Origin: Bacteroidales bacterium UBA5762
Lineage (GTDB): Bacteria > Bacteroidota > Bacteroidia > Bacteroidales > TTA-H9
Reading direction: 5' to 3'
NCBI GenBank assembly: GCA_002418865.1
Contig: DIEY01000048.1
Coordinates: forward strand, 2,599 to 47,730
Length of the DNA stretch: 45,132 bases
Positions 35,934 to 44,369 of this stretch are shown here, piece by piece; positions within the stretch are counted from its first letter, which is position 1; the number at the start of each line of letters is the position of its first letter. Position numbers and translations under genes: made by a program. The notes under the pieces are model-generated. The model did not search any database and was not told the DNA's origin. It saw only the letters and a program-made list of their open reading frames with translations.

Positions 35934-37382
35934 TTAATCATCAATAAAAATGGACTTATTGGAAGAAAGTTCACGATGAGTGATTATTACATCATAATCG
36001 GGTGAAGCTGAAATTTTCTGTGCCAATGCATTAGCGCAGTAAACTGAACGATGTTGCCCTCCAGTACATCCCATGCAAACCAATAGATGCGTATAGCCTT
36101 TATCGAGATATGAACGAATACTTTGTTTTACGAGAGCTTCACAGTGATAAATAAACTGATTGACTTCAGGAAACTGTTCGAAAAAATGTATTGTCTCGGA
36201 ATGATTCCCAGTAAGTTTCGAATATTGAGGATTAATTCCGGGATTAGGCAAAGTTCTGCAATCGAAAACAAAACCACCTCCATTGCCAGAAATGTCATTG
36301 GGAATACCGTTTCTATAAGAAAAACTCACGATTTCCACCTGTAAACGCTGGGTTTGTTTGCCGAATGATTTGAGTGTTTCATTTCTTGTTATTTCACTCA
36401 AAACTCTCTCCAACTCAGGCATCTGGTATGGAAAACCATAGTTTTCGAGAAGAGAAGACAGATTATTCAAAGCAAAAGGAATACTGAGTAGGAAGTGATT
36501 TTTTTGTTGAAAAAATCCACGTAAGCCATACGTTCCTAAAGCCTGAAAAATTCTTGCAAATACAAATCCAGGCCAATAATAAAGAAATTCATCCTTATCG
36601 ACTGAAGTGAAATGAGGAAGCTGTTGTAGATAATACTGAAGCAAAGTTTCACGTATTGAGGCTGGAATATCAGCTTTGGCATCGAAAAGTAAAGAAGCTA
36701 GGTCGTATTGTAAGGGTCCTTTCCTGCCTCCTTGGTAATCAATAAAATAAAGATTATTTCCTTGAATCATGATATTGCGCGATTGAAAATCGCGGTACAT
36801 GAAATAATGGGAAGAGGCTCGAGTTAAAAAGGCTGCAAATTTACGAAAGTCATCTTCGAGGGCTTGTTCGTCGAATAAAACACCAGCAAGTTTTAAGAAA
36901 TAGTATTTAAAATATTGCAAATCCCACAAAATGCTTTGTTCATCAAAACAGAAACGAGGATAAGCTTTCGAAAAATCGAAATCTTTACCTGCCATCTGAA
37001 ATTGAATAAGATAATCAATGGCTTGGAAATAGAGGTTAGTAAGTTGCTCATTCCAGCTTTCAGTTTTTTTTACCCCTTGCAGATGACGGAAAAGCGTAAG
37101 ATCACCCAAATCCTCCAAAAGGTAGGCTTTGCGGTTATCTAAGATGGAATAGATTTGAGGAACCGGTAAGCCTTTATCGAGGAATTGAGTGGTAAAAGAA
37201 AAAAAGGCCTCATTTTCTTTAATATTTGGATTCCAAGCTCCCAGAATAGAATAAGCTTCACTTTTTAATCGAAAATATGTTCGTTCGGAAGCCGAGGCAG
37301 GAAGACGATGCACGGAAATGGGTTTTGTACCCCCATAGTTTTCGAAAAGCTCTACAACAGTCTGTAATGCAATCTTGTTCAA
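35934..37382 (-). CDS. AmgK-like amino-sugar kinase fused to a RapZ C-terminal domain
   Basis: Two-domain protein of about 482 residues. The first part (about 12-325) is an aminoglycoside-phosphotransferase-fold kinase: SASERTYFRL, LLEDLGDLTLF, a catalytic loop YRDFQSRN (Asp198, Asn203; Tyr replaces the usual His) and FIDYQGGRKGPLQYDLASLL with metal-binding Asp215. The second part (about 346-470) is RapZ-C: SFSYRNGIP, FVFDCRTLPNPG, LTGNHSET, and GCTGGQHRSVY with Cys439 and His444. The P-loop domain of true RapZ is absent. No ATG is usable: the frame opens at TTG 37409, which overlaps a -7 box, so TTG 37382 is preferred. With the downstream MurU-like gene it suggests anomeric phosphorylation of MurNAc or GlcNAc under amino-sugar sensing. 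That role is inferred. Confidence 0.82.
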   Translation of the reverse strand: MNKIALQTVVELFENYGGTKPISVHRLPASASERTYFRLKSEAYSILGAWNPNIKENEAFFSFTTQFLDKGLPVPQIYSILDNRKAYLLEDLGDLTLFRHLQGVKKTESWNEQLTNLYFQAIDYLIQFQMAGKDFDFSKAYPRFCFDEQSILWDLQYFKYYFLKLAGVLFDEQALEDDFRKFAAFLTRASSHYFMYRDFQSRNIMIQGNNLYFIDYQGGRKGPLQYDLASLLFDAKADIPASIRETLLQYYLQQLPHFTSVDKDEFLYYWPGFVFARIFQALGTYGLRGFFQQKNHFLLSIPFALNNLSSLLENYGFPYQMPELERVLSEITRNETLKSFGKQTQRLQVEIVSFSYRNGIPNDISGNGGGFVFDCRTLPNPGINPQYSKLTGNHSETIHFFEQFPEVNQFIYHCEALVKQSIRSYLDKGYTHLLVCMGCTGGQHRSVYCANALAQKISASPDYDVIITHRELSSNKSIFIDD

Positions 37383-37406
37383 TGTAAAATGATAGTCTTT
37401 GTCGGA

Positions 37407-37414
37407 CAAATATA
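37407..37414 (-). promoter_or_regulatory. -7 box of the kinase-RapZ/murU operon
   Basis: TATATTTG on the minus strand fits TAnnTTTG. Its last three bases are the TTG that opens the longest kinase frame, so that codon should not be transcribed. The predicted start near 37400 leaves about 18 bases before TTG 37382. Confidence 0.5.
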
Positions 37415-37532
37415 AACAGTAAAATTCGGATGATTTTTATCTCAATCCAAATCAAATAGTAAATTAAACGATATGAATGACTTAGGCAAGGTTATGAAAA
37501 ATTAAATTCCCTTCTCAAAGCTCAGGATATAT

Positions 37533-37562
37533 AAAAAATAAGCCCCATTCACTGAGGGGCTT
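37533..37562 (-). terminator. Intrinsic terminator abutting tRNA-Gln
   Basis: On the minus strand AAGCCCC pairs with GGGGCTT around a nine-base loop, followed by A and six T. The hairpin begins one base after the tRNA discriminator. Confidence 0.85.
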
Positions 37563-37563
37563 G

Positions 37564-37634
37564 TTGTCCGACCAGGATTCGAACCTAGACTAAGAGAACC
37601 AAAATCTCCTGTGCTGCCATTACACCATCGGACA
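37564..37634 (-). tRNA. tRNA-Gln (anticodon UUG)
   Basis: On the minus strand the acceptor TGTCCGA pairs with TCGGACA. The D arm is GTG-TAATGGCA-GCAC. The anticodon stem GGAGA/TCTCT (one G-U) closes TTTTGGT with anticodon TTG. The T arm CTAGG-TTCGAAT-CCTGG closes normally, with one U-G pair. The discriminator is A and no CCA is encoded. It is a monocistronic gene with a -7 box at 37648-37655 and its own terminator. Confidence 0.96.
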
Positions 37635-37647
37635 AAGAATTCGGCTG

Positions 37648-37655
37648 CAAAAATA
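37648..37655 (-). promoter_or_regulatory. -7 box for tRNA-Gln
   Basis: TATTTTTG on the minus strand, 13 bases upstream of the first tRNA base, fits TAnnTTTG at the spacing also seen for tRNA-Thr. Confidence 0.6.
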
Positions 37656-37781
37656 TGAAGAATTTTTTAACTATCAATTAGGGATACAAAATTTTATGAA
37701 GCTCGAATTTTTACTACTTTCGCACTCTATTCAAAAGCTTCAACATATCCATTAATCATTGATTTAATCCATAGAAAATCA

Positions 37782-40700
37782 ATGGAAAAAAACGCAGACA
37801 CCAAGAATCTAACCAGTGAAAACATGAAAAATTTCAAACGAATCAACAACCTGCTTGGATGGATCACTTTTGCCATTGCTTTAACAGTTTATATGTTAAC
37901 ACTTGAGCCAACTGCGAGTTGGTGGGATTGTGGAGAATACATTTCAACGGCCTACAAATTGCAAGTTGGGCATCCACCAGGAGCTCCCACTTTTCAGTTA
38001 TTTGGACGCTTATTCACTCTTGCAGCTGGTAACGATATTACACGAGTAGCCTATATGGTGAACACCATGTCGGCCTTGAGCAGTGCCTTGACTATTTTAT
38101 TCCTTTTTTGGAGCATTACAATGCTTGCCCGCAAGATTGTTTTAAAGCAAGGCCAAGAAATCACCATAGGAAAACTGATTGCCATTATGGGTTCGGGCTT
38201 TATTGGTGCCTTGGCTTATACATTCAGCGATTCATTTTGGTTCTCGGCTGTTGAAGGAGAAGTTTATGCAATGTCATCTTTTTTTACGGCTTTAGTATTT
38301 TGGGCCATATTGAAATGGGAAAATGTTGCCGATGAAGAACATTCAGTGCGATGGATTATCTTTATTGCTTTTATGGTTGGCCTTTCTATTGGTGTGCATT
38401 TGCTGAATTTATTAGCCATCCCAGCTATCACTTATATTTACTATTATAAGAAATACAAACCCAATTGGAAGGGATTTTTGCTTACAGGAGTGATTTCTAT
38501 TGCTTTATTAGCCTTAATCATGTATGGAATCATTCCCGAAATTGTAAACCTTTTTGGTAAAACCGAATTATTCTTCGTTAATTCACTTGGGCTGCCATTC
38601 AACACGGGAACTATTTTCTTTGCAGTAGTTCTTATCTCAGTTATTATTTCTGGTTTGCTTTATACGATCAAAGGCAATAAGTATAGAAATTTCTTTCTCA
38701 TCTCGCTAATTGTTTTCTTTATTATTTTGGTAGGATCAAGAAAGGGATTTTTAGGCGTTTTGATTTCACTGGCCATTGGTGGAAGTTGTATATATGTAGT
38801 GCTTAAATTAAAAAAAGCACGTCCTGTTATCAATGCAGTTATTTTATCATTAGCATTCATTCTGATTGGATATTCTTCATTTTTAATGTTGGTTATCCGA
38901 GCCAATGCCAATCCTCCTATTAACGAAAATGCTCCAGGCGATGCCATTAGCCTTCTCTCCTATCTCAATAGAGAACAATATGGCACATGGCCTTTATTTT
39001 ATGGTCAATATTACAATGCTCCCGTAACTGATTATAAAGACCAGTCGCCCATATATCAAAAGGATGAAGAATCTGGAAAATATGTGATTGCCGATTCTCG
39101 AAAAGGTACTGTGCCGGTTTATGATAAACGATTTATGACCTTATTCCCAAGAATGTGGAGCAATCAAAAACAAAGTCATATTGATGCTTACAAGAACTGG
39201 GGCAAGATAAAAGGTGTGCCTATCACCATAACGAATAACAGTGGTAAAACTGAGACTTTGATAAGGCCAACCTTTGGTGAAAACCTGAGGTTCTTTTTCA
39301 ACTATCAATTAGGGCACATGTATTTCAGATATTTTATGTGGAATTTTGTAGGTCGGCAAAATGATATAGAAGGTCATGGAGGGATAGAAGATGGCAACTG
39401 GATAAGTGGAATCAAGTTTATAGATGAGGCTAGATTAGGCAATCAGGAAGATTATCCTGAATACCGCCAGCAGAATCCCGCTTTCAACCGATTTTATTTT
39501 CTACCACTTATTTTAGGTCTCATTGGTTTAATCTATCACATCAAGAAACATCCTCATGATAGTTTTGTGGTAGCATTGCTCTTCTTCATGACGGGAATAG
39601 CTATCGTCATTTATTTGAACCAGACTCCTTTACAACCACGTGAAAGAGATTACAGTTATGCGGGTTCCTTTTATGCCTTCAGCATATGGATAGGATTAGG
39701 AGTGTTAGCCCTCAGCGATTGGCTCAGAAAATATATCAAACCAGTTGCGGCTGCTGTATTAGCTATTTTGATTGCATTCCCAGTTCCCTATATCATGGGC
39801 AAAGAAGGTTGGGACGATCATAACCGTTCGCATAAAACTGCAGCCCGTGATTTTGCATTTGCTTATCTCGATTCAACACAACCTCAAAGTTTACTTTTTA
39901 CCTTCGGTGATAACGATACATTCCCTTTATGGTATGCCCAAGAAGTGGAAAATCATCGCACCGATGTGAGAGTAGTAAACTATATGCTGGCTTCAGGTGA
40001 CTGGTACATCCATCAAATGGCCCGAAAGGTTTACGATTCTGAACCCTTACCATTTACTCTAAAACCCGAACAATATGACAAAGGCAATAACGACATTGTA
40101 TTAGTAGTTGACCTCAACAAATCCGGACAGCCCATTTTATTAAGAGACATCATGCGGTTTATAGCCGACGAAAGAAACAAACGCGACTTTGGTGAAGGCC
40201 AATTGCTTAGCTTCATCCCTTCGAAAACCATACGCATACCCGTGGATACAGCAGCAGTAAAGGCAAGCGGCATAATCCCCGACGAAATGAAAGACAAAGT
40301 CTTACCTTATCTTGATTTCACCATTCGTAAAAATTACATCTTCAAAAATGATTTAATGTTGCTTGACATTTTAGCTACCAACGACTGGAAACGGCCAATC
40401 TATTTCACTAGCCCTTCGGGAATTGGGGGAGCTATTAATTTGGATGAATACTGTCATCTTGAGGGAATGGTTTATAAATTCCTGCCTGTAAAAGCCAGCG
40501 ACTATATTAAAGGATTGGGTGGAATTTCGTCTGATACTTGTTATGATATTCTGGTGAACCGAATCAAACAATGGGGGAATCTCAATGATCCCAGAGTGAC
40601 GGTGGATAGAGAAAGTTTTCGTAACGCTGCCATACCACGGCAGAATTATATGCGGGTTGCCCAATCTATGATAAGCAAGGGCAAAAATGAAGAGGCCGTG

Positions 40701-41021
40701 AAAGCACTCGATTTATCATTGCAATACTTTCCCACTTCGAAAATATTCCCTGATAAATACATGCTGTCGTATGTCGACTTGTATTATGCAGCCAAAGCAC
40801 CCCAAAAAGCCAACAGCATGGCTCTTGAGCTTGCAAATGTCTTTTCGCAGAATCTTAATTTCTATCTTTCACTCGAACCTAAATTCTCATCTCAATACGA
40901 ACAAGAGATGTCAGAAAATGCTTATCTGATGCAGCGTCTAAGTCAAGTGGCCGCTCAAAATGGACAAGATAGCACAGCAAGAGTCATAGAAGGCATGATT
41001 AAGCTAAAACTATCCCAGTAA
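37782..41021 (+). CDS. DUF2723 (GT117-type) multi-spanning membrane protein
   Basis: Large integral membrane protein of 1079 residues with the DUF2723 domain, assigned in CAZy to GT117 and related to the animal O-mannosyltransferase TMEM260. The first helix (about 24-42) is followed by EPTASWWDCGEYISTAYKLQVGHPPGAP (46-69 region), whose acidic pair Asp49 and Glu52 sits where GT-C transferases place catalytic acids. At least ten further hydrophobic helices lie between about 90 and 670. The C-terminal roughly 400 residues are soluble, with LLFTFGDNDTFPLWYAQE and tetratricopeptide-like helices at the end. The expected role is periplasmic protein or lipid-linked sugar transfer; the acceptor is unknown. 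The only upstream promoter candidate is a weak TACTTTCG at 37715-37722. Confidence 0.85.
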   Translation: MEKNADTKNLTSENMKNFKRINNLLGWITFAIALTVYMLTLEPTASWWDCGEYISTAYKLQVGHPPGAPTFQLFGRLFTLAAGNDITRVAYMVNTMSALSSALTILFLFWSITMLARKIVLKQGQEITIGKLIAIMGSGFIGALAYTFSDSFWFSAVEGEVYAMSSFFTALVFWAILKWENVADEEHSVRWIIFIAFMVGLSIGVHLLNLLAIPAITYIYYYKKYKPNWKGFLLTGVISIALLALIMYGIIPEIVNLFGKTELFFVNSLGLPFNTGTIFFAVVLISVIISGLLYTIKGNKYRNFFLISLIVFFIILVGSRKGFLGVLISLAIGGSCIYVVLKLKKARPVINAVILSLAFILIGYSSFLMLVIRANANPPINENAPGDAISLLSYLNREQYGTWPLFYGQYYNAPVTDYKDQSPIYQKDEESGKYVIADSRKGTVPVYDKRFMTLFPRMWSNQKQSHIDAYKNWGKIKGVPITITNNSGKTETLIRPTFGENLRFFFNYQLGHMYFRYFMWNFVGRQNDIEGHGGIEDGNWISGIKFIDEARLGNQEDYPEYRQQNPAFNRFYFLPLILGLIGLIYHIKKHPHDSFVVALLFFMTGIAIVIYLNQTPLQPRERDYSYAGSFYAFSIWIGLGVLALSDWLRKYIKPVAAAVLAILIAFPVPYIMGKEGWDDHNRSHKTAARDFAFAYLDSTQPQSLLFTFGDNDTFPLWYAQEVENHRTDVRVVNYMLASGDWYIHQMARKVYDSEPLPFTLKPEQYDKGNNDIVLVVDLNKSGQPILLRDIMRFIADERNKRDFGEGQLLSFIPSKTIRIPVDTAAVKASGIIPDEMKDKVLPYLDFTIRKNYIFKNDLMLLDILATNDWKRPIYFTSPSGIGGAINLDEYCHLEGMVYKFLPVKASDYIKGLGGISSDTCYDILVNRIKQWGNLNDPRVTVDRESFRNAAIPRQNYMRVAQSMISKGKNEEAVKALDLSLQYFPTSKIFPDKYMLSYVDLYYAAKAPQKANSMALELANVFSQNLNFYLSLEPKFSSQYEQEMSENAYLMQRLSQVAAQNGQDSTARVIEGMIKLKLSQ

Positions 41022-41036
41022 GTCTATTTTAGTTTT

Positions 41037-41738
41037 TCATTGATGAATTCCACATTCGCGTCCTTCTTGTGATTCCCACCACCAGCGTCCAGCTCTAACA
41101 TCTTCACCGGGTTGGATGGCTCGAGTACAAGGTTCACAACCTATGCTAGGATAGCCTTTATCATGCAAGGGATTATAAGGAATCTGATGAGAGTGAATGA
41201 AATTCCATAGTTGTTCATCAGTCCATGATATAAGGGGATTGAATTTAAGCAAGCCATTAAGCTCATCCCATTCCAGTAGCTGTGCTTGTTCGCGTGTTTG
41301 TGATTGTTGCCTCCTGAGGCCAGTAATCCATAATTTCATCCCTTCGAGGGCTCGCTTTAATGGCTCAACCTTCCGCACTCCGCAACACATTCTGCGATTT
41401 TCAACACTATAATAAAACAGATTGATTCCTTTTTCATTCACTAACTTCTCCACTTCTTTATAATCCGGGAAAATAACTTCTATATTGATTTTATACCTCA
41501 AACGGGATTTTTCAAGCAAGCCATAAGTTTCTTCAAAAAGTCGTCCAGTATCAAGCGTAATCACACGTATTGGAAGATTTTGAGTGGCAATCAAATGCAA
41601 AATAGCCTGATCTTCGGCACTGAGGCTGCTGGCAAAACAAACTTGCAAAGGGTACCACGCTATAACTTCCTTTAAAGCCGCATCTACAGTCAAATGTTCA
41701 ATCTTGTTTCTCAAAATCAAAACTTCGTTTTCATCCAT
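41037..41738 (-). CDS. cysH: [4Fe-4S] adenylyl-sulfate (APS) reductase, CysH family
   Basis: Assimilatory reductase giving sulfite from APS. The PP-loop-like region has FASSLSAEDQAIL and TLDTGRLFEETY. The four cluster cysteines of the APS-reducing subtype are all present: Cys118-Cys119 in RMCCGVRKVEPL, and Cys201/Cys204 in IGCEPCTRA. Pure PAPS reductases lack these pairs. The C-terminal catalytic Cys229 is in ECGIHQ. KLWITGLRRQQSQTR is also typical. The frame extends 10 codons upstream, but a -7 box (41754-41761) lies inside that extension, so the start is placed at the ATG giving MDENEV (233 residues). No ATP sulfurylase or sulfite reductase gene is adjacent. It is convergent with the DUF2723 gene, 15 bases apart. 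Confidence 0.9.
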   Translation of the reverse strand: MDENEVLILRNKIEHLTVDAALKEVIAWYPLQVCFASSLSAEDQAILHLIATQNLPIRVITLDTGRLFEETYGLLEKSRLRYKINIEVIFPDYKEVEKLVNEKGINLFYYSVENRRMCCGVRKVEPLKRALEGMKLWITGLRRQQSQTREQAQLLEWDELNGLLKFNPLISWTDEQLWNFIHSHQIPYNPLHDKGYPSIGCEPCTRAIQPGEDVRAGRWWWESQEGRECGIHQ

Positions 41739-41753
41739 TTTTGATAATTTGTG

Positions 41754-41761
41754 CAAAGATA
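41754..41761 (-). promoter_or_regulatory. -7 box fixing the cysH start
   Basis: TATCTTTG followed by C on the minus strand fits TAnnTTTG and lies within the apparent N-terminal extension. The predicted leader to the ATG at 41738 is only about 9 bases. Confidence 0.55.
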
Positions 41762-41920
41762 AACGCATAAGTTATACTCACTCGAACCTCTAAATAGAGA
41801 ATACGTTAAACTTTCCTTTCTCATAATCCTTCACATCTATATTACTTTTATCATGTTTTCATCATTCGCATAAAATGGATATGAGTTTAAAAATCGAAAC
41901 ATAAACTGATCGAAAGCCTG

Positions 41921-41928
41921 TAAATTTG
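41921..41928 (+). promoter_or_regulatory. -7 box for the TlpA-like gene
   Basis: TAAATTTG fits TAnnTTTG; the same octamer precedes the tRNA nucleotidyltransferase gene. The predicted leader is about 43 bases. Confidence 0.55.
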
Positions 41929-41977
41929 TCGCCTGTCCAACTCATTGAATGTTTTTACTAAAGTATTATAAGAAAGT

Positions 41978-43366
41978 ATGAAATATCATATATCGAAATT
42001 TAACCTTATTTTTATAATATTCCTTCTCTCTTATGCTTGCTTAGGCCAAACAACCATTAAAGGAAAGATAGAAGGGGCAGCCGGGACAAAAGTGGAAATT
42101 GCTTATTATTATGGTGAAAACCTAAGGGTTTTCGATTCGCTCATTTGTAATGAGAATGGACAACTTAATCTGGTGATTCCCAATTATATACCTCCATCTC
42201 AGATATACATACTTACTCCAAATAGAGATGGTTTTCAATTTTTCTATGATGGGAAAAGCTTTACTTTTCATACGAATATATCGGGTTTACGAGACAGCCT
42301 GACATTTATCGATTCGAAAGAAAATACTGACTTTCTGCAATTTATTAGATATGAAGCAAGTTATGAGAAAATCAAAAAACTTTTGGAAAACATGCTGGAC
42401 GAATATCCCCATGAACTTCCTTTTTATCAGGAAATTATTAATGAATACAATTTTCGACAAATAGACTACGAGGCTACCTTAAATCAAGTTATCCATGAAC
42501 ACCAGGAAAATCTCGTCGGTAAATATTTAATGACCAGACGAAAACCTTTTGTGAGCCCCAATTTTTTGGGAGAAGAGAGGAAAAATTTTCTAAAACAGCA
42601 TTTTTTCGATAAGATTTCTTTCGAGGATAAGGGTCTTCTCTATACCGATGCTTATCCAAGGCTTGCGATAGAATATTTAGAACTATATTCAAATCCCAAT
42701 CTCGATAAAAAGAATTTAGAAAATTCATTGATAGAAGGAATAAAAGTAATCATGGACTTGATTCAGCCTTATGCAGAGGTGTACGATATGATTACTGAGT
42801 ATTTACTTGATGGTTTCCAAAGCTTCGGTTTCGAGAAGGTAGTGCAGTTCATCACAGAACGTTACGAACAAGGAAATTGCCTTAATACTAATCCCGATCT
42901 TGCCTCCCGAATACAAATTTTGAAGCGCCTTTCTATTGGCTCACCCGCACCTGAAATCAGGGGAAAAGATTTAAGAGGACATGAAATAAAACTCAGTAAC
43001 TATAAAGGCAAATATGTATTATTGATATTTTGGGGAAGTTGGTGCAATCATTGCTCGGCACTTTTACCGAAGATTGCTTCTGTGTATGCTCAACCTCACC
43101 AAAATAACTGGGAAATAATTACTGTGGCTATAGATACCAATTTACGCGCCCTTGAAGATTCGGTACAAACCCATCATTTTACATGGCCTGTTATTGCAGA
43201 TGGGAAAGGATGGGATACAACACCAGCCATTGATTATGGTATTAATGCTACGCCTGTTATGTTTTTCATTGATCCCAAACAGAACATTATTGCCAAACCC
43301 TCCACCTTTTCCGAAGTTCTTGACCTTGCCCTTACTTACAAACTGATAAAAACAAATTCGCAGTAA
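41978..43366 (+). CDS. Exported TlpA-like thiol-disulfide oxidoreductase
   Basis: Periplasmic thioredoxin-fold protein of 462 residues. The signal sequence (FNLIFIIFLLSYACLGQ) could be cleaved after GQ or lipidated at Cys21; the lipobox is imperfect. A small beta-rich domain (about 25-110, starting TTIKGKIEGAAG) resembles the DUF4369-type module found in front of Bacteroidota TlpA proteins. A helical linker follows (about 115-310). The C-terminal AhpC/TSA-Redoxin domain (about 318-455) has IGSPAPEIRGKDLRG, the active site WCNHC with Cys356 and Cys359, and the cis-proline segment ATPVMFFID. Reduction of periplasmic disulfides or cytochrome maturation is the usual role. It is transcribed alone, convergent with the metallo-hydrolase gene. 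Confidence 0.88.
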   Translation: MKYHISKFNLIFIIFLLSYACLGQTTIKGKIEGAAGTKVEIAYYYGENLRVFDSLICNENGQLNLVIPNYIPPSQIYILTPNRDGFQFFYDGKSFTFHTNISGLRDSLTFIDSKENTDFLQFIRYEASYEKIKKLLENMLDEYPHELPFYQEIINEYNFRQIDYEATLNQVIHEHQENLVGKYLMTRRKPFVSPNFLGEERKNFLKQHFFDKISFEDKGLLYTDAYPRLAIEYLELYSNPNLDKKNLENSLIEGIKVIMDLIQPYAEVYDMITEYLLDGFQSFGFEKVVQFITERYEQGNCLNTNPDLASRIQILKRLSIGSPAPEIRGKDLRGHEIKLSNYKGKYVLLIFWGSWCNHCSALLPKIASVYAQPHQNNWEIITVAIDTNLRALEDSVQTHHFTWPVIADGKGWDTTPAIDYGINATPVMFFIDPKQNIIAKPSTFSEVLDLALTYKLIKTNSQ

Positions 43367-43514
43367 GAATTCCAGTTTTGACAATTTATTCTATATTGAG
43401 TGACGCATTTGAAGAATTTATAATACATCAGCACTTTGCAATATTTTCTACTAGTGGTTCATTCTACAATAAGTTGAAAATCTATAAGATAAATTATTAT
43501 TTCTATTTGAATTT

Positions 43515-44357
43515 TCAAATAAATTCGGTTAATTTACCTATTTTTTCGGCTTGAAAACCTTTGCCTTTGTTGGTCACAGTAGCAGCTTCGTTAAAATAGT
43601 CATGTCCAAAAACCAAAATGTACTGTTTCTCAATAGCTTCTTGTAGAAATTCTTCCTTTTCGGCGAGGGTAATTAAAGGTTGGGTATCATAAGCTGAAAT
43701 ATATACCAATGGTAAATGGGCCGAAGATGGAATAAAATCGCTTACAAAAACAATAGTTTGTTGGCCAATGTGAATAAAAGGGATAATTTGGCCACTGGTA
43801 TGCCCATTGAACAAACGAAGATCAATTTGTGGAAGGAATGGTCCGGGCTTTTCTATGAGGTTTAAAGGGCTACCTTCGAAAATAGGCTGGAGATTTTCTT
43901 TCAGATATGATGCGGCTTCCCTTTTATTGGGATGCAAAGCCCATTGGGCCTGAGCCATAGAAACATGATATGTAGCATTTGGGAAAGTACGTATTGCTTC
44001 AGAACCATCCTCATTCCAGCATGAGGCTCCCCCACAATGGTCGAAGTGCAAATGTGTAAAGACCACATCGGTGACGTCATCGGCCGAATAACCTGCATAT
44101 TTCAGGTTTTCGAACAAATTATCAGTTCCAAAACGATATCGATACCTGAAAAACTTTTCGTCCTGTTTGTTGCCCATGCCAGTATCAAACAAAATTAAGC
44201 TCGAGCCCGTGTCCACCAACAAGCACCTGCTGGTAATCTTTTGCAGATTGTCGTCATCGGCTGGATATAATTTCCCCCAAATGGTCTTAGGAACTACACC
44301 AAACGCAGCTCCTCCATCGGCTTTCCAGTTCTCAGCTATGATTGAGATGATTTTCAT
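43515..44357 (-). CDS. Metallo-beta-lactamase-fold hydrolase
   Basis: Probable dizinc hydrolase of 280 residues. The zinc motif is THLHFDHCGG (HxHxDH), preceded by LLVDTGSSLILFDTGMG. Further ligands are the His in LFNGHTSGQ and, on strand 12, FVSDFIP (Asp) and FGHDYF (His). The layout and the early GxGxxFGVVPKTIW segment resemble the lactonase-like branch (AiiB/AttM type) rather than glyoxalase II or true beta-lactamases. No signal peptide is evident, so it should be cytosolic. It lies 12 bases downstream of a PP-loop ATPase gene on the same strand, so the two are probably co-transcribed. The substrate cannot be named. Confidence 0.85.
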   Translation of the reverse strand: MKIISIIAENWKADGGAAFGVVPKTIWGKLYPADDDNLQKITSRCLLVDTGSSLILFDTGMGNKQDEKFFRYRYRFGTDNLFENLKYAGYSADDVTDVVFTHLHFDHCGGASCWNEDGSEAIRTFPNATYHVSMAQAQWALHPNKREAASYLKENLQPIFEGSPLNLIEKPGPFLPQIDLRLFNGHTSGQIIPFIHIGQQTIVFVSDFIPSSAHLPLVYISAYDTQPLITLAEKEEFLQEAIEKQYILVFGHDYFNEAATVTNKGKGFQAEKIGKLTEFI

Positions 44358-44369
44358 TGGTTTAATTTA

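Noticed and set aside
43504..43521. Palindrome TATTTGAATTTTCAAATA across the metallo-hydrolase stop codon
   Set aside because: A/T-only stem with almost no loop; too weak for a terminator and not repeated elsewhere as an operator.
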